Assembly: GCA_903893955.1 (NCBI GenBank)
Contig: CAITOG010000048.1
Span: 1-7,295 of the forward strand
Reading direction: 5' to 3'
DNA length: 7,295 nucleotides
From: an uncultured Actinomycetes bacterium
GTDB taxonomy: Bacteria; Actinomycetota; Acidimicrobiia; Acidimicrobiales; RAAP-2
Below, one piece after another: positions 1 to 5,746 of this stretch (within the stretch, counting starts at the first letter, position 1; each line of letters begins with the position of its first letter). The position numbers and the translations under genes are program-made. Under the pieces are notes generated by a model that worked only from the letters and a program-made list of their open reading frames with translations, had not been told where the DNA came from and made no database searches.

Positions 1-1185
1 ATGGACGTTGGGGAGGTTGAACGACGGCAGGTAGTCGTCGTGGAAGCAGACCCGCTTGCAGTGCTTGCCCCAGTAGGGCTTGAGCTTGGCCGCGGTCTCA
101 GGGTCCTCGACGATCTCGTCGACCCGTCGCCGGATCTTCTCCATCACCTCGAAGTCGATCCGCTCGAGCTCCGCAGCTTCTTCCTTGGAGCTGGCACCCT
201 TCTGGGTGTCGACCCACATCACCTCGGTCCAGCCGTCGTGGACGAGGTCCACGTCAGGCTGCCTGCCGGTGACCGCGTCGGTGAAGTTGATAATGCGCTC
301 GCGCTGCCAGCCTGGCGGGAGGCTGGCGAACCACTCGGGGTCGGTGGGCTGCTGGTTCCTCACGCCGACGGCTCCCGGCGTGCGCTGGAAGACGTAGAGC
401 TCGTCGGCGACCTTCGCCACCTGGGGGACGACCTGCACGGCGGTCGCACCGGTGCCGATGATCCCGACCCGCTTGCCTCGAAGCTTCTCCATCGGCTCGG
501 TCGGGCTGCCACCGGTGAAGCTGTAGTCCCAGCGGCTCGTGTGGAAGGCCTTGCCCTCGTAGGTGTCGATGCCGGGGATCCCCGGCAGCTTCGCCTTGTG
601 CAGGATCCCACCGGCCAGGACCAGGTAGCGAGCGGTGAGCTGGTCACCACGGCTGGTGGTGACTCGCCAGCGAAGCGCGTCGTCATCCCACTCGGCACCG
701 GTCACATCGGTCTGGAAGAGCGCGTGGGGGTAGAGATCGAACTTTGTCGCCAGGATCTTCGAGTACTCGAAGATCTCGCTGGCGCTGGCGTAGTGCTCGG
801 TCGGCATGAAGCCCGTCTCCTCGAGCAGTGGGAGGTAGACGAAGGACTCGACGTCGCACATGCAGCCCGGGTAACGGTTCCAGTACCAGGTCCCGCCGAA
901 GTCGCCGGCCTTCTCCACGATCCGGAAGTCATCGATGCCGTGCTTGCCCAGGTCGATGGCAGTGAGCATCCCCGCGAAGCCACCGCCGACGATGAGCGCC
1001 GTGGTCTCCTCGACCACCGGCTCCCGGGTGAACCCCGGCTCGACGAAGGGATCACGATCGAGCTCCTCGTTGAGCTCGTGGAACTGGGCCATCCCGTCTG
1101 GACGGATCCGCTTCTGCTGCTCCTCGCGATACCGCTGACGAAGCTCCTCGATCGAAAGATCTTCGCCGCCGTTCTCCTGCTGCAT
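1..1185 (-). CDS. Flavin-binding Baeyer-Villiger monooxygenase, N-terminal 395 residues (3' end beyond the window)
   Basis: This enzyme family uses FAD, NADPH and O2 to insert oxygen next to a ketone, giving esters or lactones. The minus-strand frame is open from the ATG at 1185 to base 1, ending ...FNLPNVH with no stop. A GGGGAGGG tract lies just upstream of the ATG. Visible motifs: first Rossmann GGGFAG (residues 67-72), the FGGTWYWNRYPG segment (96-107), the BVMO fingerprint YEGKAFHTSRWD (209-220), and the NADPH Rossmann GTGATA (244-249). The fingerprint usually starts with Phe; here it is Tyr. The roughly 60-residue N-terminal extension (KRIRPDGMAQF...DPFVEPGFTREPVVEE) resembles the longer, about 600-residue cyclopentadecanone-monooxygenase-like group, so about 200 C-terminal residues are missing. 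The substrate cannot be predicted. The gene diverges from the ABC exporter operon. The family call is strong; the subgroup is from memory. Confidence 0.93.
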   Translation of the reverse strand, partial: MQQENGGEDLSIEELRQRYREEQQKRIRPDGMAQFHELNEELDRDPFVEPGFTREPVVEETTALIVGGGFAGMLTAIDLGKHGIDDFRIVEKAGDFGGTWYWNRYPGCMCDVESFVYLPLLEETGFMPTEHYASASEIFEYSKILATKFDLYPHALFQTDVTGAEWDDDALRWRVTTSRGDQLTARYLVLAGGILHKAKLPGIPGIDTYEGKAFHTSRWDYSFTGGSPTEPMEKLRGKRVGIIGTGATAVQVVPQVAKVADELYVFQRTPGAVGVRNQQPTDPEWFASLPPGWQRERIINFTDAVTGRQPDVDLVHDGWTEVMWVDTQKGASSKEEAAELERIDFEVMEKIRRRVDEIVEDPETAAKLKPYWGKHCKRVCFHDDYLPSFNLPNVH

Positions 1186-1214
1186 CGCTGCCGCCCTCCC
1201 CACGTGGAATCCTC

Positions 1215-1237
1215 GGCGGCTCCTCGAAGGAGCCGCC
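1215..1237. promoter_or_regulatory. Perfect 10-bp inverted repeat in the divergent intergenic region
   Basis: GGCGGCTCCT (1215-1224) and AGGAGCCGCC (1228-1237) are exact reverse complements around a 3-base centre, CGA. The element lies 30 bases upstream of the monooxygenase start and about 110 bases upstream of the ABC ATPase start. It could be an operator shared by the two divergent genes or an RNA hairpin in the monooxygenase leader. There is no following T-run to suggest a classical terminator, and no regulator gene is in the window to name a binder. Confidence 0.5.
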
Positions 1238-1259
1238 ACCAGTGATCCTTTCACGCGTA

Positions 1260-1272
1260 CCACCAGCGGTGG
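1260..1272. repeat. Short inverted repeat CCACC-AGC-GGTGG
   Basis: A perfect 5-bp stem around a 3-base loop, 22 bases to the right of the larger palindrome and in the same divergent intergenic region. It may belong to the promoter or operator area of the ABC exporter operon. At this length, chance is a real alternative. Confidence 0.25.
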
Positions 1273-1350
1273 CAAACCGAGGAGGCTGTCTGAGAGCACC
1301 GCGCTAGGTTGCCAGCACAGGCCAGCACGACCACGAGGGTGCAGGAGACG

Positions 1351-2310
1351 ATGGGGCACGCGACGAAGCCGATCATCATCACCGAGCAGCTGACCAAGCG
1401 CTACCCAGACGCTCAGGTCGACGCGGTCGACCACTTGGACCTCGTCGTGAACGAGGGCGAGATCTTCGGCCTCCTCGGCCCGAACGGCGCTGGCAAGACC
1501 ACCACCGCCGGCATGCTGACGACGCGAGTCGTCCCCACCTCAGGTCGCGCGTCGGTGGCTGGGATCGACGTGGTCGAGCGTCCTGCGGCGGTCAAGCAGC
1601 TCATCGGCGTGGTGTCGCAGACCAACACGTTGGACCGACAGCTCACGGTCTGGGAGAACCTCTACTTCCACGGTCGGCTCTTCGGCATGGGCAAAGCTGC
1701 GTCACGAAGCGCCGCCGACGAGCTGCTCGAGCGGATCCAGCTCACCAGGTGGGCATCGGCCTCTGTCTACGCCCTCTCTGGCGGCATGGCCCAGCGGCTC
1801 ATGGTGGCTCGATCGATCCTCCACCGGCCTGCGGTCCTGTTCATGGACGAGCCGACCGCCGGCCTCGACCCGCAGAGCCGGCTGGCCCTCTGGGACATCC
1901 TTCGGGAGCTCAACCGCGACGGGCAGACCATCCTGCTCACGACCCACTACATGGAGGAGGCCGACGAGCTCTGCGATCGGGTGGCCATCGTCGACCACGG
2001 TCGGCTCCTCACGCTCGGCACGCCTGACGAGCTCAAGCGCTCGGTCGGCATCGACACCATCGTCACCGTGAAGGCGGCTGGGGACCGAGCGCAGCTCGGC
2101 GAGGAGCTGCGACGCCGGCTCGACGGGATCACCGAGGTGCGAACCACCGACGAGGGCGTCGAGCTCCAGGTCCACGGTGGCGATCGCCTGCTGGCTCGGG
2201 TGGTTGCCGCCGCCGAGGACGCCGGCTTCGAGGTCGCAGACCTCTCGCTCTCTGAGCCCTCGCTCGAGACCGTCTTCATCAGCCTGACCGGCAAGGAGCT
2301 TCGAGACTGA
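1351..2310 (+). CDS. ABC exporter ATP-binding protein, DrrA/antibiotic-resistance type
   Basis: This is the cytoplasmic ATPase of an ABC-2 exporter, powering efflux through the membrane protein encoded next. Visible motifs: Walker A GPNGAGKTT (residues 43-51), Q-loop GVVSQ followed by TNTLD, signature LSGGM (142-146), Walker B AVLFMDEP (161-168) and the H-loop His in LLTTHYMEEADE (H199). The C-terminal about 90 residues form the small accessory domain usual in DrrA-like proteins. The start is placed at ATG 1351, giving 319 residues, because the ABC fold then begins about 8 residues in, as is usual. GAGG at 1335-1338 or AGGAG at 1343-1347 could serve as ribosome site. A TTG at 1309 is an in-frame alternative adding 14 residues. 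The stop shares one base with the next gene's start, so the two are probably translationally coupled. Substrate unknown; drug, lipid or polyketide export is possible. Confidence 0.93.
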   Translation: MGHATKPIIITEQLTKRYPDAQVDAVDHLDLVVNEGEIFGLLGPNGAGKTTTAGMLTTRVVPTSGRASVAGIDVVERPAAVKQLIGVVSQTNTLDRQLTVWENLYFHGRLFGMGKAASRSAADELLERIQLTRWASASVYALSGGMAQRLMVARSILHRPAVLFMDEPTAGLDPQSRLALWDILRELNRDGQTILLTTHYMEEADELCDRVAIVDHGRLLTLGTPDELKRSVGIDTIVTVKAAGDRAQLGEELRRRLDGITEVRTTDEGVELQVHGGDRLLARVVAAAEDAGFEVADLSLSEPSLETVFISLTGKELRD

Positions 2311-3173
2311 TGGCCAACGAGGAGATCATCGCCACGCCGACCAGGACCACGTTCGCCGCAAGCAGGAGCGCGCTCGGAGCGCTCCTGCTCCGAGACGTCG
2401 TCGTCCTCCGCAAGAACGCCCGAGAGTTCGTCATCCGAACGCTCGTCCAGCCCTTCCTCCTGTGCTTCGTGTTCCTCTACGTGTTCCCGAAGATCGGCCA
2501 ATCGGTCGGCGGGGGGCACGGCGGAAGTGCAGCAGAGTCGGCGTTCGCCACCGTCCTCGTGGCCGGTGTGGTCGGCATCTCGATCATGTTCCAAGGCGTC
2601 CAGTCCGTCGCCCTCCAGATGTCCCAGGAGTTCGGCTTCACTCGTGAGATCGAGGACCGCGTCCAGGCGCCGTGTCCGATCTGGCTGGTGGCGATCGCGA
2701 AGGTCCTCTCTGGTGCGGCCCAGGGCCTCATCTCTGCTGCCATCGTGCTGCCGATCGCCTCTGTCGTCCACGCCAAGGGCGTCGAGGCCCAGCTCTCCTT
2801 CCACTGGCTGATCATCTTGACCGTGGTCCCGCTGGCCTGCGTGGCGATGGCGAGCCTCGGCCTCGTGCTCGGCACCAGCTTCGAGCCTCGCAACATCGGC
2901 CTCATGTTCGGCTTCGTGATCCTGCCGATCACCTTCCTCGGCGGCACCTACTACCAGTGGACACGCTTGGCGCCGGTCACCATCGGCCCTGTCCACTGGC
3001 TCCAGGCGGTGGTCCTGATCAACCCGCTCATCTACGTCAACGAGGGGATGCGGGCCGCCTTCACCGACATCGACCACATGCACCTCTACGTCGTCTACCC
3101 AGTGCTGCTGGCCTTCACTGCCGGGTTCTTGGCCCTCGGCCTGCGCAACTTCCGGTCCCGCGTCCTGTCCTGA
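2310..3173 (+). CDS. ABC-2 type exporter permease, DrrB-like
   Basis: This is the 287-residue membrane partner of the preceding ATPase. About six hydrophobic segments are visible, near residues 45-60, 79-97, 125-152, 165-187, 194-211 and 259-277. The REIEDRVQAPCPIWLVAIAKVL stretch (112-133) matches the cytoplasmic coupling region typical of ABC-2 permeases. INPLIYVNEGMRAAF (237-251) matches the conserved element before the last membrane segment. The ATG overlaps the upstream TGA by one base (TGATG), and AAGGAG about 12 bases upstream lies inside the ATPase gene. DrrA/DrrB-like pairs export hydrophobic compounds, including antibiotics; the actual cargo cannot be read from sequence. There is no biosynthetic cluster in view, so self-resistance or lipid export are equally open. 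Confidence 0.9.
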   Translation: MANEEIIATPTRTTFAASRSALGALLLRDVVVLRKNAREFVIRTLVQPFLLCFVFLYVFPKIGQSVGGGHGGSAAESAFATVLVAGVVGISIMFQGVQSVALQMSQEFGFTREIEDRVQAPCPIWLVAIAKVLSGAAQGLISAAIVLPIASVVHAKGVEAQLSFHWLIILTVVPLACVAMASLGLVLGTSFEPRNIGLMFGFVILPITFLGGTYYQWTRLAPVTIGPVHWLQAVVLINPLIYVNEGMRAAFTDIDHMHLYVVYPVLLAFTAGFLALGLRNFRSRVLS

Positions 3174-3198
3174 ACGCGCGCTTCGCCTCGCCAGAACG

Positions 3199-3216
3199 CC
3201 TGTGGAGAGCCGCAGG
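3199..3216 (+). terminator. Candidate hairpin terminator after the exporter operon
   Basis: CCTGTGG and CCGCAGG pair over 7 bp with one G-U wobble around an AGAG loop, 26 bases past the permease stop. A flanking GCGCG (3176-3180) and CGCGC (3223-3227) could extend the fold. No T-run follows. Position is the main argument for a terminator. Confidence 0.35.
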
Positions 3217-3738
3217 ACCACACGCGCAGTCGTTAGGGAGGATCGCCATAGCCCCTTTGTTCGCCGTCGCAGGAAGGGCGGATGGCGACGCCATTGCGGC
3301 CGCTCTGCCATCTCGCGCTCGGTGCCGTCAGCCTGGGCAGCCTCATCCCAACAGCACCCTGAGGTGGTCCTTGAGGGCCGAATCGAAGGAAATTCTCGGC
3401 GAGATCATCCCTGCTCAGGACCACTTTCTCGACTGAAACTTCATCAAGGTGCCCTCGTCGAGCCCACTGGCGAGCCCGCCCGGCACCAGCCTCCGAGCGC
3501 AATGGATGGCCGCCGGAGAGCTCGCAGCGATGGGCCGATCGCTGTCTCGACGAACGATGTCGGCCCGGGTCGTTGCGGGATCCGAGCGCCATCTGCGCTT
3601 CCTCGAGCCAGCTGGCCGGCCTGTCTGACCCAAATGGCGCCCGCATCGACGAAACAAGGTGCCCAATGGCTCAGCCATGCCAGCAATGGGGTCTGAGCAG
3701 ATCGAGTCGCCCGCTGCCAGCGAGCAACGCCATCTCGA

Positions 3739-3757
3739 GATCGGTTTCACACCGATC
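3739..3757. repeat. Hairpin GATCGGT-TTCAC-ACCGATC
   Basis: A perfect 7-bp stem with a 5-base loop at the left edge of the AT-rich island. It may be an operator or an RNA hairpin. No T-run follows on the plus strand. Confidence 0.35.
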
Positions 3758-3770
3758 AATTCACCCCCGA

Positions 3771-3870
3771 CCATAGTGATCTATAACACTGCGTCACATT
3801 CTCATCTCAATCCAAGATTCATTCCTGTAATTATGAAATCTATTCCAAGGAGATAGAGATATATCGAGGA
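3771..3870. promoter_or_regulatory. AT-rich island, possible promoter region
   Basis: By direct count 36 of these 100 bases are G or C, against clearly GC-rich flanks and genes. Such a dip in a GC-rich bacterium often marks a promoter, a protein-binding region or acquired DNA. AT-rich hexamers such as those around TAATTAT (3828-3834) and GATATATC (3858-3865) could act as -10 elements, but no convincing -35/-10 pair stands out. A 65-residue open frame crosses it without supporting features. Confidence 0.35.
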
Positions 3871-3879
3871 TCCCCCGAC

Positions 3880-3941
3880 CCTCGAGCACGGCTCGAGACC
3901 TGGTGCCAAGGGTGAGGCTCGCAGCTGCACGGTGCTCGAGG
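3880..3941. repeat. Two mutually exclusive inverted repeats built on CTCGAGCAC
   Basis: CTCGAGC (3881-3887) pairs with GCTCGAG (3891-3897) around ACG, making a tight 7-bp hairpin. The same left arm, as CCTCGAGCAC (3880-3889), also pairs over 10 bp with GTGCTCGAGG (3932-3941). Both cannot form at once, so an RNA here could switch between two folds. It follows directly after the AT-rich island. No known RNA family was recognised. Confidence 0.4.
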
Positions 3942-4016
3942 CGGACTCTCAAGCGAACTGACGTTCGTCTCAGAGATACCCTTTGAACTGGGATTTTGAT
4001 CTTCTAGACCCTCGAT

Positions 4017-4032
4017 CGGTGTGACATCACCG
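4017..4032. promoter_or_regulatory. Palindrome CGGTG-N6-CACCG upstream of the Rpf-like gene
   Basis: Perfect 5-bp half-sites flank a 6-base centre, TGACAT. It sits about 35 bases upstream of a possible -10 element (TACGAT, 4066-4071), a place where an activator or repressor could act. The binding factor is unknown. Confidence 0.3.
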
Positions 4033-4065
4033 GGGTGGGGCGGTCGGGGCCCTTCGCCGATCGCC

Positions 4066-4071
4066 TACGAT
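4066..4071 (+). promoter_or_regulatory. Possible -10 element (TACGAT) for the Rpf-like gene
   Basis: TACGAT fits the TANNNT -10 pattern common in actinobacteria. No good -35 is present. If used, the transcript would carry a leader of about 320 bases containing hairpins at 4086-4109 and 4351-4365. Confidence 0.25.
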
Positions 4072-4350
4072 TGATGTCTGTACCACCGAGCCGGGGGAGA
4101 GTCCCTCGGAAGCATGACTGCGAAGGATCTCCGTAAATTCGGACCTCTCGAGCAGCACAGGAGGCAACACCAAGAACCAAATGGTGCGGCGGAGAAGCCA
4201 TCCGGCATGATTCCTCCGACACCACGGGTTCCACCGGCCAACCACGCTTGTCAGCGGATGCTTGGAAATCCCAGGACGCTCCTTCGAGCGGACGACAAGA
4301 TCACTGGACCAACGGCCGAGGGCCCGCCACCGACCAACTGAACGATTCCC

Positions 4351-4365
4351 CCGGGAGCTTCCCGG
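4351..4365 (+). other. Leader hairpin CCGGGA-GCT-TCCCGG before the Rpf-like gene
   Basis: A perfect 6-bp GC-rich stem with a 3-base loop, ending about 13 bases before the purine-rich ribosome site AAGGAAGGA (4379-4387). It could affect translation or transcript stability. It does not itself cover the ribosome site. Confidence 0.35.
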
Positions 4366-4396
4366 TCGAACCCGCAAGAAGGAAGGACGCGGACCA

Positions 4397-4924
4397 ATGC
4401 ACCGTCGTCATCTCATCCCTATTTCCCTGGCTGTTGCCGGGATCATGTCACTCAGCGTCGTGGCCACCGTGGCCACGCAGGGCGACGCAGCTGCGTCGAG
4501 CACCCCTGTGATCACTGCCTCGGCGCAGCACATCTCATCGCCGACCGGCAGCGCGCTCAAGCGTGCTGTGCGCGGACGAGTCGTGCACGCCCAGCGTGCA
4601 CACGACATCCATGCCCTCGAGGCACTCGAGACCGCTGTCGTGACCTCCAAGCTCAAGGCCCTCGTCACAGCCCACAACGCTGTCCAGGGCCCGATGTGGT
4701 CATGTATCCGCATCGCCGAGTCTGGTGGCAACTACGGCGACACCTCAGGTGCCTACGGGATCCTCATCTCGTCGTGGGACGCCTACGCCTCGGTGTGGGA
4801 GCCCTACGGCAGCTGGTCGGTCCCAGGCGAGGCTCCGCCAGCAGTCCAGGACCTCGTTGCCTACACCCTCTACCAGGTCGGTGGCGGGTTCGGCGGTTGG
4901 AACGACCGCTGCACCGGCACCTGA
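4397..4924 (+). CDS. Secreted Rpf/transglycosylase-like cell wall protein
   Basis: The 175-residue product has an N-terminal signal peptide: MHRRH, a hydrophobic stretch to about residue 28, and a likely cut after AAA near residue 33. A charged and alanine-rich linker follows, then a C-terminal domain from about residue 100. WSCIRIAESGGNYGDTSGAYGI resembles the lysozyme-like core of resuscitation-promoting factors (W-x-C-I...E-S-G-G-N-x). E108 sits at the catalytic glutamate position, and C103 and C172 could form the domain's disulfide. Such proteins cleave peptidoglycan and aid cell division or revival from dormancy; here that role is inferred. The ATG at 4397 is chosen because it starts the signal peptide and has AAGGAAGGA (4379-4387) 9 bases upstream. 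The frame is open further up to 4262, but that part does not look coding. The gene stands alone, after a long leader and before a convergent terminator. Confidence 0.85.
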   Translation: MHRRHLIPISLAVAGIMSLSVVATVATQGDAAASSTPVITASAQHISSPTGSALKRAVRGRVVHAQRAHDIHALEALETAVVTSKLKALVTAHNAVQGPMWSCIRIAESGGNYGDTSGAYGILISSWDAYASVWEPYGSWSVPGEAPPAVQDLVAYTLYQVGGGFGGWNDRCTGT

Positions 4925-4946
4925 TCGCACCCCCGCCACTCACAGC

Positions 4947-4988
4947 GCACCACGACCGCCTCTTCCAAGGAAGGGGCGGTCGTCGTGC
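4947..4988. terminator. Long hairpin between convergent genes, probable bidirectional terminator
   Basis: The arms GCAC-c-ACGACCGCC-t-CTTCC (4947-4966) and GGAAG-g-GGCGGTCGT-c-GTGC (4969-4988) pair nearly throughout, with one C/C mismatch and one T/G wobble. The structure lies 22 bases after the Rpf-like stop and 2 bases beyond the pgl stop on the other strand, so it can end both transcripts. There is no T-run on either side, as is common in actinobacterial terminators. Confidence 0.8.
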
Positions 4989-4990
4989 AT

Positions 4991-5746
4991 TCAGGGTGCG
5001 GTCGACAGCTCGCTGGCAGCTGGACGATCGAGCAGCCAGGTCACCTGTGGGCAGCCGAGGAACGCCTGAGCGGGCCGGACCATCGGATCGATCGGTCCCT
5101 CCACAACGCTCGCCACTGCCGAGGCCTTTGCCGCGCCCTCGATGAGGAACAAGATCTCCCGGGCGCCGCTGAGCACCATCGGCGTCAGGCTGAGACGCCA
5201 CTGACCGACCACCTCGACGTACTCGGCAACCACCCACGAGGTCGTATCGAGCGCCCAGGGCAGCCCAGGGAACAGCGAGGCAGTGTGGCAGTTGTCCCCG
5301 AGACCGAGCAGCACGAGGTCGATCGGGCGGCTCGGGGGTCCGCTCCTCGGATCCCCGCCCAGGAGCTCTGCCAACCATCGCGTCGCTTGATCGAGCGATT
5401 CGCGTGGCTCGGTGCCGTCATAGAGCGGCACGATCTGGCTCGCCTCGAGCGAGCGAGGTCGAAGCAGCGCCTCGGTCGCCATCGTCAGGTTGCGACCCGG
5501 ATCTCCAAGCGGCAGGCACCGCTCGTCGCCGATGACGACGATGGCCGCGCCCCAGTCGATGGCGTCGCCGGCGGGGCCTGCCAGCGCCTCGTAGAGCCCT
5601 CTCGGAGTGTTGCCGCCCGCAAGAGCGACGATGAAGCGTCCCTCTCGTTCGATGGCCGTCCGAGCAGCTTCGACGAACCGCTCGACCGCAGCCGCTGTCC
5701 AGGCTGGACCGTCTGGCTCGACGACGATCTGCCCGGCTACGCCCAC
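4991..5746 (-). CDS. pgl: 6-phosphogluconolactonase
   Basis: This enzyme hydrolyses 6-phosphogluconolactone to 6-phosphogluconate in the oxidative pentose phosphate pathway, in the cytoplasm. The 251-residue product shows the family blocks in order: ALAGGNTPRGLYEAL (residues 41-55), the DER segment IGDERCLPLGDPGRN (72-86), IDLVLLGLGDNCHTASLFPG (142-161) with the conserved His at 154, then RLSLTPMVLSGAREILFLIEGAAK and VTWLLDRPAA near the end. The usual GPDGHTASLFP reads GDNCHTASLFP here, changing two normally conserved residues before the catalytic-site His. The start is set at GTG 5746, the only sensible start near the expected N-terminus; the ribosome site is weak. It overlaps the pgi stop by 10 bases, so coupled translation is likely. 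The frame is open further upstream, but only as a shadow inside pgi. Confidence 0.9.
   Translation of the reverse strand: MGVAGQIVVEPDGPAWTAAAVERFVEAARTAIEREGRFIVALAGGNTPRGLYEALAGPAGDAIDWGAAIVVIGDERCLPLGDPGRNLTMATEALLRPRSLEASQIVPLYDGTEPRESLDQATRWLAELLGGDPRSGPPSRPIDLVLLGLGDNCHTASLFPGLPWALDTTSWVVAEYVEVVGQWRLSLTPMVLSGAREILFLIEGAAKASAVASVVEGPIDPMVRPAQAFLGCPQVTWLLDRPAASELSTAP

Larger units (their letters stand above)
3174..4396. other. About 1.2 kb with no supportable gene
   Basis: No reading frame here has a recognisable family, convincing codon pattern and a ribosome site together. Several 60-160-residue open frames exist on both strands but look like chance frames in GC-rich DNA. The first half (3174-3760) is GC-rich and holds scattered short palindromes, including ATGGCG-A-CGCCAT (3282-3294) and ATGGCT-C-AGCCAT (3666-3678), and an imperfect inverted repeat GTGGTCCT (3364-3371) / AGGACCAC (3417-3424). 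The middle is abruptly AT-rich, and the last 350 bases form a long leader before the Rpf-like gene. Decayed coding sequence is possible in the first half: one plus-strand frame gives protein-like stretches broken by stops at 3434-3436 and around 3628, but I could not identify it. Confidence 0.6.

Noticed and set aside
1..1245. Long plus-strand open frame of 414 codons at the left end
   Set aside because: It is the mirror of the monooxygenase on the minus strand, whose product carries clear Rossmann and BVMO motifs. The plus-strand product has no recognisable domain.
1947..3311. 454-codon minus-strand open frame
   Set aside because: It lies opposite the ABC exporter genes, has Arg/Asp/His-rich low-complexity content, and runs across both real genes. 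It is a GC-rich shadow.
3202..3696. 164-codon plus-strand open frame and overlapping minus-strand frames (3233-3774) as genes
   Set aside because: No domain, no good ribosome site, and the products are rich in Arg, Pro and Ser like out-of-frame GC-rich translations. A decayed gene remains possible but cannot be identified.
4017..4032. CRP-family binding site
   Set aside because: It looks similar (TGTGA and TCAC occur), but the half-sites are separated by 2 bases instead of 6, and the GTG-to-CAC gap is 6 instead of 8. The palindrome is kept without naming a factor.
4027..4377. 116-codon minus-strand open frame upstream of the Rpf-like gene
   Set aside because: No recognisable family or start signal, and it covers the likely leader and promoter of the Rpf-like gene.
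4076..4396. c-di-AMP (ydaO-type) riboswitch before the Rpf-like gene
   Set aside because: This class often precedes rpf genes, but the conserved stretches I expect, such as the ACCCGUCAGCUAACC-like 3' part, are not present. Its absence should be tested with a covariance model.
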